Positions 37,391 to 48,213 of a stretch of 64,000 nucleotides of DNA are shown here, piece after piece. Made by a program: the position numbers and the translations under genes. Origin of the DNA: Thiocystis violascens DSM 198 (GTDB lineage Bacteria; Pseudomonadota; Gammaproteobacteria; Chromatiales; Chromatiaceae); contig NC_018012.1 in the NCBI RefSeq assembly GCF_000227745.2, positions 3,779,412-3,843,411 of the forward strand. The letters are read 5' to 3'. Every line of letters starts with the position of its first letter. The first letter of the stretch is position 1. The notes under the pieces are model-generated. The model saw nothing but the letters and a program-made list of their open reading frames with translations, did no database searches and was not told where the DNA came from.

Positions 37391-38032
37391 ACAGTTAGTG
37401 GACACTTTCTAAGTTTCACGCGGAGACGCGGAGCACGCGGAGAGTCGGAAAAAGTCTCACGGCTCACGCCGAGCGATTGCCATCGGGAGGCCACTTGGAG
37501 GCCGTCCCCATCATTCATCATTTCTCTCTCCGCGCACTCCGCGCCTCCGCGTGAGATCGTCATTCAGCCACTGTCCATTTTCTACGTCCCGATGGCTGCC
37601 TGTCATGGAGCCAACTGACGCGCCCTGTCTCGCCATGGCGCTCAGAGTCAAAACCACTGTCATTCTGCGTCAATACACCTTGTTATCGAATTTGTCACAC
37701 TCGCCTTGTGAGTGAACGCTCGGCAAGAACGGGCGCTCTCTTGAGAATGCGCCCTATCGCGTGTCGCGGCTGGGTCGTCTCTCAAGGGGAATAAAAACGA
37801 ATTGGATGGGGTGGATGTTCCGTGCGGATCGGGGTCGATCATGTCGATCCGTGTTTCCGTCTGTCCTTCTCTCTCCCTCTCAAACGATTGATCGGCGTTT
37901 TTCCGAGCGCTCGCCGATTCGCTCGGTACCGCCCGTGTCACCCTCTCCAACGTCCATGCGGTCGTTGTGGCGAGGAATCCCGCTAGCCTGCCCTGGCGAT
38001 GGCCATGGCTCAAACGAGGACTGAGGAGCGCG
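37391..38032. other. Intergenic region before the cytochrome operon
   Basis: No gene is seen. A long inverted repeat has arms 37414-37444 and 37526-37556 built on TTCACGCGGAGACGCGGAG and CTCCGCGCCTCCGCGTGA, flanked by GGACACTTTCTA/CTGTCCATTTTCTA sequences like those at 29158 and 29375. This is a dispersed repeat. The promoter of the decaheme operon should lie to its right (about 37600-38000). Confidence 0.7.
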
Positions 38033-39052
38033 ATGAGCATTTTTCCCTCGCTTTCCCCGCCACGCATCCGCCTGGCGACCCCGGTGGCGATGTTGTTGGC
38101 CACCATGCTGATCGTCTCCTGCACTCCCATGACGCATCAGGGCGTGAATGACGGATCTCCCGCCGGCGAGCAGACGCGGATCGACCTGACGAACCAGGAC
38201 TCGACCTACATCGGCGAAAAGGCGTGCATCCAGTGCCACGAGCATGCGAACGAGCACGCCAGCATGGGGGAACACCTCAAGGCATTCCGCGCCAATCCCC
38301 GCACCGCGCGCCAGGGCGAAGTCTGCGAGTCCTGTCACGGCCCCGGCTCCAAGCACGCCGAGGATAGCTTGAACCCCGCGCTGATCATCGGTTTCACGCG
38401 AGATTGGGGTACGCCGGTCGCGAAACAGAATACGCAGTGCCTGACCTGCCATCAGGGCGGGGAACGGCTGCATTGGGTGCGCTCAACCCATGATATCAAC
38501 GGGCTGGCCTGCAGCGACTGTCACAGCCCGATGGTGAAAAACTCGGTCAGTGGGGCACTGGTCCGGTCGAGCATTTCCGAGACCTGTTACACCTGTCATC
38601 AGAAAGAGCGCGCGGATTTCCATAAACGCTCCCACATGCCCCTGCCGGAGGGCAAGATGACCTGCGTGGATTGTCACAATCCGCATGGTTCCCCAACCCG
38701 GCCATTGCTCAAGGGGGATACGGTCAACGAGGTCTGCTACACCTGTCATGCCGAGAAGCGCGGCCCCTTCCTCTGGGAGCATGCGCCGGTACGCGAGAAT
38801 TGCGCCAACTGCCATGTGCCCCACGGCTCCAACAACGAAAAGCTGCTGGTCACGCCCCGTCCATTCCTCTGTCAACAGTGTCATGACGCCTCGGTGGGCC
38901 ATCCGGGCACGATGTACAACAACAGCCAGACCGCGCAGTCGCAACTGCTGGGAGGCATTCAGAGCGCGCGGGTCATCGGGCGCGGTTGCCAGAATTGCCA
39001 TACCCAGATCCACGGCAGCAACCACCCGTCCGGGGCCAGGTTCCAGCGATGA
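38033..39052 (+). CDS. Decaheme cytochrome c lipoprotein (MtrA/PioA/DmsE type)
   Basis: The 339-residue protein has a lipoprotein signal with lipobox LIVSC (Cys30) and exactly ten CxxCH haem sites, from CIQCH to CQNCH. Spacing and length match MtrA/PioA/DmsE periplasmic decaheme proteins, which fill an outer-membrane barrel and move electrons between periplasm and exterior. The ATG at 38033 has GGAG five bases upstream; a longer frame from 37967 is rejected because the signal starts here. The barrel gene follows after 93 bases. In phototrophs such a conduit usually takes electrons from Fe(II) or minerals. Confidence 0.93.
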   Translation: MSIFPSLSPPRIRLATPVAMLLATMLIVSCTPMTHQGVNDGSPAGEQTRIDLTNQDSTYIGEKACIQCHEHANEHASMGEHLKAFRANPRTARQGEVCESCHGPGSKHAEDSLNPALIIGFTRDWGTPVAKQNTQCLTCHQGGERLHWVRSTHDINGLACSDCHSPMVKNSVSGALVRSSISETCYTCHQKERADFHKRSHMPLPEGKMTCVDCHNPHGSPTRPLLKGDTVNEVCYTCHAEKRGPFLWEHAPVRENCANCHVPHGSNNEKLLVTPRPFLCQQCHDASVGHPGTMYNNSQTAQSQLLGGIQSARVIGRGCQNCHTQIHGSNHPSGARFQR

Positions 39053-40122
39053 ATCGCCCTACCGCAGTGTCATTGAAGATGACCGTGCCGGATCGACAAT
39101 CCCGGCCGGTGCCAAGAATCAGAGCGGAAACCGAGGTTTGCCGATATGAATAAGCCATGGCGCAAAAAAACCCTGACCGTCTGTATCACGGCGGCGATCG
39201 CGCAGCTGGGGGCGGGTGGCGTGCGGGCGGACTCAGCCGTCGGCGTCAATACCATGCTCGGCAATGCACTCAACCCCGATACCTTGAGGACCATTCCGGC
39301 GCGGGATCCGGAGACCCTGGATGCCTCGCCGGGCGAGCGCACGCCGACCGGCAAGCTCCTTGGCTGGCCGGCGGCGGTGCCCGCCACGACGACCACCTCG
39401 GATTGGACCTATCACGGCCAGATCGAGGCCGGCGGCATGGGTTCGGCCGGAACGACCGGCAGCGCCTGGTTCAACCAGTACAAGGATCTGCCCACGGGCG
39501 GTCTGTATCTCAACAACTTTCACATCCAGGCGGATCAGCCGGAAAAAGGCAAGGGCTACTTCCTGGAAGCGTTGGGCGGGGGGCTGGGCTATCGGGACCA
39601 ATATGGCGGGATCAACTTCGGGCGCTATAACGACTGGAAGGTGAAGATCTTCTACAACGAGATCCCGCACACCTTTACCAGCACCTATCGCAACCTGTGG
39701 AACGGGGTTGGCAGCGATAACCTGACCCTGAAAACGCTCGCGCCCGGCGGAACCAGGGTTCCGGCGACCGGCGCCCCGAATGCGGCGAGGAGTCAGACCG
39801 CCACCATCGACAACATGGTCGATGCCATCGACGCGCTCGACGACTCGGAACTGGGCCTGGTGCGGCGCACGGGTGGATTGAGCTTCGACAAGTACATCAC
39901 CAACGCCTGGCGTTTTTACGGCAGTTACAGTAAGGAACATCGCGACGGCGAACGGCCCTTTGCCGCCGTGTTCGGCGGCGGCGGCGGCGGCGGGAATATC
40001 GAACTCCCCGAGTCCATCGACTACGACACCCATGACATCCTGGCCGCCCTGCGCTTCGACGACGGGGTCAATAACCTGAATCTACAGGCCAATGTCTCGC
40101 TGTTTCGCAACAACATCGACAC

Positions 40123-40919
40123 GGTAGTGCCCTTCTCTATATGATTTCACGAATGAGCTTTAACTGAGAGAGTGCTATTATAATGATGGACAAAATGCCA
40201 AATAGCTCCAATATGGTTCTCAAGCTTTTTTGAGAAAGAAAGTGCTTTTCGTACGAGCCTGGAAATACGTTGCCTGAGTGTGCAGTTGTATCGTTCGATA
40301 TGATTTGTCTTTCCCGATTCCTTACCGACAGCGTAATGACGGAATTCTGGAAAAACGGATTGATAAGCTTCCCAAAAATCGGTGTAGAAATCGGCCAATT
40401 CTTGATAATCGCGTGGCAATGAATTCCATAATCCTTGCGCACCCTTAATGCCACGAGATCCGATATAAAGTCCGACAACATATCCAGAGTCACGATCTTT
40501 CGCGATCCAAACCCATTGTTTTTCATCTTTTTTCAAAACAAATGACCACAGTTCGTCGCACTCGACAACCAGTCGAAAATCAGACAACTTTGGCACGTTT
40601 AATTGGCGCGGAACGCCCTCGTATTTTTGATTGACATAGATTTGCAACCAGGATTCAGAGACATTTGCAACACGCGCGATACCAGCAAGCGCAATCCGTT
40701 CAAGAAGCAGTCGATCGATCAGCGATTTGGTCTCTTCAGAAATCGCTGAAACTAAGGGGTCAATCACGAATTGACGGCCACATTCCCGACAAAGATGGTT
40801 TTGCTTTCCGGTTGCATTAAATCCATTCTTCACGATCTTGGTGGTGTTGCAAGTTGGGCAGTGATTCATGTTTGAATAAATCCAGTCAGATTTTAGATCC
40901 TATAGATTGGGGCACTACC
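40123..40919. mobile_element. IS1-family insertion sequence, copy 2
   Basis: 797 bp, apparently identical to copy 1, in the same orientation relative to the plus strand. The 9 bp target duplication CATCGACAC is at 40114-40122 and 40920-40928. It interrupts the barrel gene of the cytochrome operon and may also block transcription of the downstream cytochrome genes. Confidence 0.95.
40147..40869 (-). CDS. IS1-family transposase (copy 2)
   Basis: 240 residues, identical to the protein at 27187-27909: CPTCNTTK zinc finger, HTH, and DELW/DFWEAY/HIERYN catalytic motifs. It lies antisense to the barrel gene it interrupts. The perfect identity with the other copies suggests recent movement. Confidence 0.95.
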   Translation of the reverse strand: MNHCPTCNTTKIVKNGFNATGKQNHLCRECGRQFVIDPLVSAISEETKSLIDRLLLERIALAGIARVANVSESWLQIYVNQKYEGVPRQLNVPKLSDFRLVVECDELWSFVLKKDEKQWVWIAKDRDSGYVVGLYIGSRGIKGAQGLWNSLPRDYQELADFYTDFWEAYQSVFPEFRHYAVGKESGKTNHIERYNCTLRQRISRLVRKALSFSKKLENHIGAIWHFVHHYNSTLSVKAHS

Positions 40920-42836
40920 CATCGACACCATGACCTTCGAGAATCCGCTCTATGTCGGCACCAATACCATCGCCGCCGTCGCCCCGAACGTTCTCGATCC
41001 GTCGCTCTTCACCACCGGCACCTACGATCTCTATCCGGACAACAACTATTACAATCTGCGCGCCGAGTATGGCCGCTCCATGCCGGACTGGTTCAACAGC
41101 CGGCTGACCGCCACCGTTTCGCTTAGCAAGATGACGCAGGATGATGACCTGATCGCGCCGACCTCGCTTGACATGCGGGGGCTCTCGATCAATGGCGTGT
41201 CGGCGCTCAACAACTGGAACACCACCGGCGCGCTCAGCAAGCAGAGCGCGGACGCCGAGATCGACACCCAACTGTTCGATCTCGGGCTGGTCATGCGCCC
41301 GACCGCAAAACTCGATCTCAACGGCAAGATCCGCTATTACGCGACCGACAACAAGACCGACTATCAGGCTTGCAACCCGCTGACCGGACAATGGGGGCGC
41401 CTGCTCAACGACGGCAGCGGCGGCGCCTTCGTGTTCCCCAACGCCACCGCCGGCAACAATCCCAGGGGAACCCTCAATACCGCCTTCAACACGACCGGTT
41501 GCAACCTGGAGGCGACCCAGGCCCTGGGTTTGGTCCCCAGCGCCGGCAACGTCAATATCCGCAACGTCCCCTACGAATACAGCAAGCTCAATTACGAGTT
41601 CGGTGGGGAATACCGGCTGGCGCGCGGCCAGAGCATCAACGGGCGACTTGAGCGCGAGGAATACCGCCGTGAGCACCGCGAACGCGACAAGACCTGGGAG
41701 AACATGCTCAAGGTTGGATATGTCAATCGCGCCTTCGATTGGGGCACCCTGAGGGCCTCGGCCGAGTACGGGCGGCGGCGCGGCGATACCTATGACCCCG
41801 ACCCCTATCATGCGTTCTACAGCGCATCGCTTGGTCCCGAACCGACGGCGAACCTGACCAACGTGGCAAGCTGGATCCACGCCATGAGTTCATTCCGCAA
41901 GTTCGATCTCGCGGACCGCGACCGTCTGGGGCTCGACCTGCGCCTGGACGTCATTGCGAGGCAGGATCTCGACATCGGGATCAGCGGCCAGTACCGGGAT
42001 AACGACTACCCCAATTCGGACTTCGGACGGACCGACAATCAGACGCTCGGCTCGGCCAGTCTCGATGTGAATTGGCAGCCGTCCGCCAAGCTCGGGCTCT
42101 TCGGTTACTACAGCTACCAGAAATCCTCGCTGAGTCAGGCGGGGGTCCAACCGAACGGCTGCATCATCGGCAATTACTATTATTTCTACAGCGACGGATT
42201 TGTCGGGACCGGCACCACGCCAGCGGCGCCCGGGAGGGCTGGCGCGACCCTTGTCAACACGGTGCTCGTGAGTTCCGGCGACTGGCAGAACAGTTGCGCG
42301 GATCATTCGCCGACCAGTCCCCTGTGGCCAGACAGCCGGCAGTGGACGGTCGAGAACGAGGACACCAATCATGCCTTCGGGTTGGGAGGGCGCTATGACT
42401 TCGGATTCGCCCGGTTGGAACTGGATTACACCTATGTCACCGGCAGTTCCAGCCTGGATTACAGCTACAACCCCGCAGCCCTGGCCCTCACGCCGGTCCT
42501 GACGGAACTGGCGGGCAGCGGTATGCCGGACATGGATTACACCCAGCAGATCCTGAATTTCAACCTCGTCGTGCCGATCTCCAAATCGGTGGCCCTGCGC
42601 GCACTCTATCGCTACGAGGAAGGTACCGTCGACGACTGGCATTACGTGGGCGTGGCGGAGAATCCCGTCCCGCTGACGACGGGGAACCAGGCGGTCTATC
42701 TGGATTCGGGAACCCAGGACTATCACAACAATGTCTTCGGCCTGTTGGTGCAGGTGAGCTTCTGACAGCGCGGCGATCGGGCCGCACGCCTGGCGGGCGG
42801 TCTTGTGCCTGGATTCATTTCGCGGGGGGATCAAAC

Positions 42837-43520
42837 GTGTCATGTTTTATCGAGAGTCACGGCGGGCCGAGCGGCGCCGTCAAGGGCCGATCAGGGCCTG
42901 AAAAGCGGGTCGGAGCGCTGGTGCTGGCCGCACTCGCGGCCTTGTTCGCGACACCGCTGTTCGCGCAGACCACCGATGTCGATCGGCTTATTACGGACTC
43001 CTGCGCGACCTGTCATACCCAGACCGGCAACAGTCTTGCGCCGCCTTTTCCCAAACTGGCCGGACTGTCCGCCGAGTACCTCGCCAAGCAGCTCAGGGAT
43101 GTGCGGAGCGGCGCGCGCAAGAGCGAGATCATGCAGCCCATCCTGGGCGATCTCAGTCGAGGCGAGATTCAGGCCATTGCGAATTATTTCAGCCGCCAGC
43201 AGCGGACGCCTGGCATCGTCACCAACCCCAAGCTGATCGCGGCGGGGGAGCGCGTCTACCTGGAAGGCAATAAGGAAAACGGCGTGCCCGCCTGCGCCGG
43301 TTGTCACACCAAGACCGGAGCCGGGGCGCCCCGTTTCCCGATGATCGCTGCCCAGAACGCCGAGTATGTCATTCAGCAGTTGCGCAACTTCCGTAGCGGC
43401 GAGCGCACCAACGATTTCGGGATGCTCATGCGCACCACGGTGAGCCGGCTCACGGACGATGAGATCCAGGCCGTGGCCCAATATGTTGCCTCCATGCCGG
43501 TGCCCCCGGTCGGGCGCTAA
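42837..43520 (+). CDS. Diheme cytochrome c (c4-like)
   Basis: Starting at GTG 42837, with a GGGGGGA site upstream, the 227-residue protein has an N-terminal signal (VLAALAALFATPLFAQT) and two CxxCH sites, SCATCHTQTG and ACAGCHTKTG, each in a cytochrome c fold with PKLAGLSAEYLAKQLRDVRSG and its repeat PMIAAQNAEYVIQQLRNFRSG. This tandem layout is c4-like. It is the third gene of the conduit operon and would pass electrons in the periplasm to or from the decaheme protein. Confidence 0.92.
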   Translation: MSCFIESHGGPSGAVKGRSGPEKRVGALVLAALAALFATPLFAQTTDVDRLITDSCATCHTQTGNSLAPPFPKLAGLSAEYLAKQLRDVRSGARKSEIMQPILGDLSRGEIQAIANYFSRQQRTPGIVTNPKLIAAGERVYLEGNKENGVPACAGCHTKTGAGAPRFPMIAAQNAEYVIQQLRNFRSGERTNDFGMLMRTTVSRLTDDEIQAVAQYVASMPVPPVGR

Positions 43521-43534
43521 AGGAAGGTGAAACG

Positions 43535-44266
43535 ATGAACAGGTTTATGATCCTTGCACTCTCGCTGATCGGCGCGTCCGCGTGGGCGGACGCCCCCACT
43601 CCACCCATCGTGGATCCTCCTCGTCAACCCTATGCCCCCGGCATCGAGTCTCCCGGTTATATCTGGAACGATCTCAAGGGGGAGGAACTGCTCGCCTTGC
43701 GCGCCCAGGGAAACGCCGAGCACGGCGAGGCCGCTTTCATCGTCTGCGTGGGCTGTCACGGCAGCGATGCCCCAGGCGACGAAGCGGGCTTTTACCCGCG
43801 GCTGGCGGGTCAGCACGCATCGGTCCTGATCAAGCAGTTGGCGGATGTGCGCGAGGGTCGCCGGGATAACCCCAAGATGTACCCCTATGCCAACGAGCAC
43901 GTCATCAGCACTCAGGAGATGGCCGATATCGCTGTCTATCTGCATCGGCTTCCCGTGCCGGAAGATCATGGGCAGGGAACTGGCGAGACGCTTTCAGTTG
44001 GGGCCGAGCTGTATCGGAAGGATTGCAAGAGCTGTCACGGTTCCAGCGGCGAGGGTAGCGATCAGAAGTTCTACCCCCGGCTGAACGGCCAGCATTACAA
44101 GTATCTGCTGCGCCAGGCCTACGACATCCGCGACGGGGTACGGCGCAACGCCAACCCGGAAATGGTGGATGCCATCAAGCCCTACTCGGATGCCGAGGTT
44201 GACGCGGTGACCGATTATATCTCCCGGATGGCGGTCAAGACGGAGGTCTCTTCTGGCACACCGTAA
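43535..44266 (+). CDS. Diheme cytochrome c (c4-like), second copy
   Basis: The 243-residue protein has a short signal peptide (MNRFMILALSLIGASAWADA) and two haem sites, CVGCHGSD and CKSCHGSS. Repeated FYPRLAGQHASVLIKQLADVREG and FYPRLNGQHYKYLLRQAYDIRDG show the tandem c4 architecture. AGGAAGG lies just before the start and only 14 bases separate it from the previous cytochrome gene. It is the last gene of the operon; a palindromic repeat follows. Confidence 0.92.
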   Translation: MNRFMILALSLIGASAWADAPTPPIVDPPRQPYAPGIESPGYIWNDLKGEELLALRAQGNAEHGEAAFIVCVGCHGSDAPGDEAGFYPRLAGQHASVLIKQLADVREGRRDNPKMYPYANEHVISTQEMADIAVYLHRLPVPEDHGQGTGETLSVGAELYRKDCKSCHGSSGEGSDQKFYPRLNGQHYKYLLRQAYDIRDGVRRNANPEMVDAIKPYSDAEVDAVTDYISRMAVKTEVSSGTP

Positions 44267-44269
44267 GCA

Positions 44270-44459
44270 TCACTGCCATTAAGTTAAGGATTTTCCGTTC
44301 GCCCTGAGTCCTGAGCTTGTCGAAGGGTCGAAGCCTGTCATGAGATTGTCGAATGGGGCGGGCGGGAAATCCTAAGCCTTTGAGCGTTAAGCCGTTCATG
44401 GTTCGACCCTTCGGCCATGCTCAGGACTCACCACGAACGGCTTAACTTAATGGCAGTGA
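44270..44459. repeat. MITE-like palindromic element
   Basis: Perfect 19 bp terminal inverted repeats TCACTGCCATTAAGTTAAG (44270-44288 and inverse 44441-44459) bound a 190 bp non-coding sequence with further internal symmetry around CTGAGCTTGTCGAAGGGTCG. The ends match, with a few changes, the right arm of the element at 16581-16710. It separates the cytochrome operon from the convergent valS. Confidence 0.9.
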
Positions 44460-44540
44460 CCGTAAGCCGTCGGTGGTGACGGGCCGCCGAGGCGCCCGCG
44501 CGCGGGATTGAGCACTCCATCCCGCTTGTCGCCGGTCTGT

Positions 44541-47390
44541 TTAGAGCGCCGCGATCCTGGCTCGCTGAGTCTGGAGATTGCCGATGGCGGCGGCGTGCTC
44601 GGCTAGTTTGGCGCGTTCTTTCCCGACCACCGCCTCCGGCGCCTTGTCGACGAAACTCGGGTTGGCGAGCTTCTGCTCGGTGCGGGCGATGTCGTCGGTC
44701 AGGCGCGTGATTTCCTTGTCCAGCCGCTTGAGTTCGGCATCCTTGTCGATCAACCCGGCCATCGGGATCAGGAGCTTCATGGCGCCGACCAGCGCGATGG
44801 CCGATTCGGGCGCGGCGTGCTCGTCATCAAGAAGGGTGATGGACTCGGTACGGGCGAGAAAATCCAGATAGGGCCGCGCGGTGTCGAGCCAGCGCCGGTC
44901 CTGTTCGGAGGCATTGGCCACCAGTACCGGCAGCGGTTTGCCGGGTGCGATGTTCATCTCGCCCTTGATCCTGCGCACGCCCAGGATGCATTGCTTCACC
45001 CAGTCGATCTCGTCGACCGCCTGGGCGTCCTCGGCGCCAACCTCGGCGACAGGGTAGGGCGCGAGCATGATGGTGTCCCCATCGACACCGGCGAGCGGCT
45101 TAACTTTCTGCCAAATCTCCTCGGTGATGAAGGGCATGACGGGATGAGCGAGGCGCAGCAGGGTCTCCAGCGTGGCGACCAAAGTCCGGCGGGTGCCGCG
45201 CTTGGCTGCGTCCGATGCCTGATCGCCCGTGAGCACCGGCTTGGACAGCTCCAGATACCAGTCGCAGAAGTCGTTCCAGGTGAATTCATAGAGCGCTTGG
45301 GCGGCGAGGTCGAAGCGGTAACTCTCGATGGCGGCGGTGACGGTGGCGATGGTGGCGTTGAGGCGCGCGCGAATCCAGCGGTCGGCGGCGGAGAGTTCCA
45401 GCGGGTCGGATCCCAGACCGCAATCCTGCCCCTCGGTGTTCATCAGCACATAGCGCGAGGCGTTCCAGAGCTTGTTGCAGAAGTTGCGATAGCCTTCGGT
45501 GCGGCTCAAGTCGAACTTGATGTCGCGCCCGGTGGTGGCGAGCGCGGCGAAGGTGAAGCGCAGGGCGTCGGTGCCGAAGGCGGGGATACCGTCGGGAAAA
45601 TCCTTGCGGGTGTCCTTGGCGATCTTGTCGGCGAGATGCGGTTGCATCATGCCCTTGGTGCGCTTCTCGACCAGCGCCTCCAGCTCGATACCGTCGATCA
45701 GATCGATGGGGTCGAGGACATTGCCCTTCGACTTGGACATCTTGTCGCCGTGGGCGTCGCGCACCAGGCCATGGATGTAGACCTCCCGAAAGGGTACGTC
45801 CCCCATGAATTTGAGCCCCATCATGATCATCCGGGCGACCCAGAAGAAGATGATGTCGAAGCCGGTGACCAGCACCGACGTTGGGTAAAAAGTTTTTAAC
45901 CGATCGGTTTCCTCCGGCCAGCCGAGCGTACTGAAGGGCCAGAGCGCGGAGCTGAACCAGGTGTCGAGCACGTCCGGATCCTGGACCAGCACCACCTCGG
46001 GGCCGAATTGATGCTTGTCGCGGATCTCCTGCTCGGAGCGCCCGACATAGACGTTGCCCTCGCAGTCGTACCAGGCCGGGATGCGGTGTCCCCACCAGAT
46101 CTGACGGCTGATGCACCAGTCCTGGATGTTGCGCATCCACTCGAAATAGGTGTTCTTCCAGTTGTCCGGCACGAAGCGGATATCGCCGTTCTCGACCGCC
46201 TTGATCGCCGGATCGGCGAGCGGCTGCACGCGCACGTACCACTGATCGGTCAGATAGGGTTCGATGACCGCGCCGGAGCGGTCGCCGCGTGGCTGTTGCA
46301 ACCGGTGATCCTTGACCGCCGCCAGCAGGCCGAGCGATTCCAGGTCGGCGACAATGCGCTTGCGCGCCTCGTAGCGATCAAGTCCGATATAGGCGGCCGG
46401 CAACAATTGGCCTTCTTCCGGCTCGTTGTCACGGACTGCCGCATCGGGCGTGAAGATGTTGACGAGCCCGCCATGCGGCTGATTGGCGATGCTCGTCTCG
46501 TCGCGGTGCCGCAGCCAGACCTGATGGTCATTGAAATCATGCGCCGGGGTGATCTTGACGCAGCCGGTGCCGAACGTGGGATCGGCGTGCTCGTCGGCGA
46601 GGATAGGGATGCGCCGCCCGGTCAGCGGCAGCTCGACGAACTCGCCGATCAGGTGTCTGTAGCGCTCGTCCTCGGGGTTGACGGCCACCGCGCAATCGCC
46701 GAGCAGGGTTTCGGGACGGGTGGTCGAGACCACCATGTAGAGCGGTTCCGGCGCGCCGAGCGGCTGGATCAAGGGGTAGCGCATGTCCCACATGTGGCCG
46801 CTTTCTTCCTCGGAGATGACCTCCAGGTCCGAAACGGCCGTATGCAGCACCGGATCCCAGTTCACCAGCCGCTTGCCGCGATAGATCAGCCCCTCCTCGA
46901 ACAGCCGCACGAAGACCTCGCGCACCGCCTCGGACAAGCCTTCGTCCATGGTGAAGCGCTCGTGCGCCCAGTCGAGCGAGGAGCCCATGCGGCGCAACTG
47001 GCGGGTGATGGTCCCGCCGGATTCGGCCTTCCACTCCCAAACCCGCTCGGTGAAACGCGCGCGGCCATAATCGTGCCGAGTCTGGCCCTCGGCATTGATC
47101 AGACGTTCCACCACCATCTGAGTCGCGATGCCGGCATGGTCCGTGCCCGCCTGCCAGAGCGTGCGGTCGCCCTGCATCCGGCGATAGCGGATCAGGGCAT
47201 CCATGATGGTGTCCTGGAAGGCGTGCCCCATGTGCAGACTGCCGGTCACGTTGGGCGGGGGGATCATGATGCAGTAGGCGCCGCCCTCGTGCGTGCGGGC
47301 GGTTGCGGCCGGGACAAAGTAGCCCTGTTCCTCCCAAAACCGATACCAGTTTTTCTCCAGGGCTTGAGGGTCGTAATTTTTATCCAGCAT
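44541..47390 (-). CDS. valS: Valyl-tRNA synthetase
   Basis: From ATG 47390 the protein has 949 residues, the usual length. It charges tRNA-Val and edits Thr-tRNA. Motifs are [15 protein letters not shown] (HIGH class), the CP1 editing domain with [31 protein letters not shown] (KMSKS), a helical anticodon domain and a C-terminal coiled coil ([18 protein letters not shown]). Longer frames start inside a vapC-like remnant and are rejected. Confidence 0.97.
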   Translation of the reverse strand: MLDKNYDPQALEKNWYRFWEEQGYFVPAATARTHEGGAYCIMIPPPNVTGSLHMGHAFQDTIMDALIRYRRMQGDRTLWQAGTDHAGIATQMVVERLINAEGQTRHDYGRARFTERVWEWKAESGGTITRQLRRMGSSLDWAHERFTMDEGLSEAVREVFVRLFEEGLIYRGKRLVNWDPVLHTAVSDLEVISEEESGHMWDMRYPLIQPLGAPEPLYMVVSTTRPETLLGDCAVAVNPEDERYRHLIGEFVELPLTGRRIPILADEHADPTFGTGCVKITPAHDFNDHQVWLRHRDETSIANQPHGGLVNIFTPDAAVRDNEPEEGQLLPAAYIGLDRYEARKRIVADLESLGLLAAVKDHRLQQPRGDRSGAVIEPYLTDQWYVRVQPLADPAIKAVENGDIRFVPDNWKNTYFEWMRNIQDWCISRQIWWGHRIPAWYDCEGNVYVGRSEQEIRDKHQFGPEVVLVQDPDVLDTWFSSALWPFSTLGWPEETDRLKTFYPTSVLVTGFDIIFFWVARMIMMGLKFMGDVPFREVYIHGLVRDAHGDKMSKSKGNVLDPIDLIDGIELEALVEKRTKGMMQPHLADKIAKDTRKDFPDGIPAFGTDALRFTFAALATTGRDIKFDLSRTEGYRNFCNKLWNASRYVLMNTEGQDCGLGSDPLELSAADRWIRARLNATIATVTAAIESYRFDLAAQALYEFTWNDFCDWYLELSKPVLTGDQASDAAKRGTRRTLVATLETLLRLAHPVMPFITEEIWQKVKPLAGVDGDTIMLAPYPVAEVGAEDAQAVDEIDWVKQCILGVRRIKGEMNIAPGKPLPVLVANASEQDRRWLDTARPYLDFLARTESITLLDDEHAAPESAIALVGAMKLLIPMAGLIDKDAELKRLDKEITRLTDDIARTEQKLANPSFVDKAPEAVVGKERAKLAEHAAAIGNLQTQRARIAAL

Positions 47391-47429
47391 GGCGGGGTAG
47401 GCTCGTGGTCGCGCGCGTGCGAAATGGCG

Positions 47430-47540
47430 CAGTATACCCGATGTCCAGTTTTCGACAGTCAAGCCAGGGTAAGCTTTGAAATCGTCTTCGTTATTCGTGA
47501 CCAGGATCGCGCCGATACCGCGGCCTTCACGACTCTTGCC
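47430..47540 (-). pseudogene. vapC-like toxin 3' remnant
   Basis: Reading minus-strand upstream of valS, in frame with it, the translation gives [20 protein letters not shown] then [11 protein letters not shown]-domain VapC toxins end with the same LVTNN--F---PGL-VENW pattern. No start or N-terminal PIN residues are found upstream, and no antitoxin is seen. It is probably the tail of a lost toxin gene. Confidence 0.55.
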
Positions 47541-47589
47541 AAGGTCAACATTGGTTCATGCGTCGCTGTCGCTTTCGGCAGGTTGAGAT

Positions 47590-48213
47590 CGGGAGTCAAA
47601 ATATCCGCCAGGGTCTGACGCACAGCCTCACGACCACCGGTCCCGGCGCAGAGAATGAGGGCCCACCGGTGGGTTCTCACCGGGCTTCATCCAGTGCTCG
47701 CGGGCATCGTTCAGATAGAGGTGCATCTGGCCGGCGTCCGCGTAGCTGAACCTGCCGATCTTGAGGTCGATGATCAGGAGATGGCGCCGGCGTTGTCTGG
47801 ACGCCTTGAGTCGCTTGCGATTCTCCAGATGCCGTCTGGCGAATTTGGGGCGCTGAAGAGGTTGCGGACGACGTCTCGAATGTCTGGGCGGGCGAGGATT
47901 TGCCAGACAGTGTCTGGCAAATGTCATCCAGCGGCAAGGTTAGGTAAAAGGCTCGCATCTGCTGAAGATTCTGACGGCTGAAGCCTCGCCAAAACCGACC
48001 TGTCAGGTCCAGCGCCAGTCGTTGGATCAATGCCTCGCCATATTCGGCGCGCTCCGTTCCTCCCTGCTCAAACTCGACGATGCGTCGCCCGATCTCCCAA
48101 TAACTGGCGGTCATCAGCGCATTGACGCTGCGTGCCGCCGAGCGGCGGGCGCTCTCCAGCAAGCGAATGATGTCGCCTTGCAGACCCGCATAATGCGCTT
48201 CTGAATGGGTCAT
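47590..48213 (-). pseudogene. YhcG/DUF1016-type nuclease, frameshifted
   Basis: The start MTHSEAHYAGLQGDIIRLLE and SVNALMTASYWEIGRRIVEFEQGG match the DUF1016 N-terminal domain, as do GFSRQNLQQMRAFYL. After about residue 115 the frame is lost. The C-terminal PDDEXK part continues in another frame (LLIIDLKIGRFSYADAGQMH and LYLNDAREHWMKPGENPPVG), then a third frame gives ALILCAGTGG. The middle portion expected between these is shortened. Two or more frame disruptions make it inactive. DUF1016 proteins are common in restriction and defence islands. Confidence 0.75.

Larger units (their letters stand above)
39146..42765 (+). pseudogene. MtrB/PioB-type outer-membrane barrel gene interrupted by IS1-family element
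   Basis: The 5' part (to 40122) has a signal peptide ending near GGVRADSAVG, then strands of MtrB/PioB type (WTYHGQIEAGGMG, YLNNFHIQADQP, GLGYRDQYGGINFGRYNDWKVK). The 3' part (40929-42765) continues with beta strands and ends NNVFGLLVQVSF, the C-terminal Phe typical of outer-membrane proteins. A 797 bp IS with a 9 bp duplication (CATCGACAC) splits them. Without the IS and one duplication copy the frame reads ...RNNIDTMTFENP and is 937 residues. The intact protein would sheath the decaheme cytochrome. Confidence 0.93.

Noticed and set aside
46008..47618. 536-codon plus-strand frame
   Set aside because: It is antisense to valS and crosses the valS start and vapC remnant.
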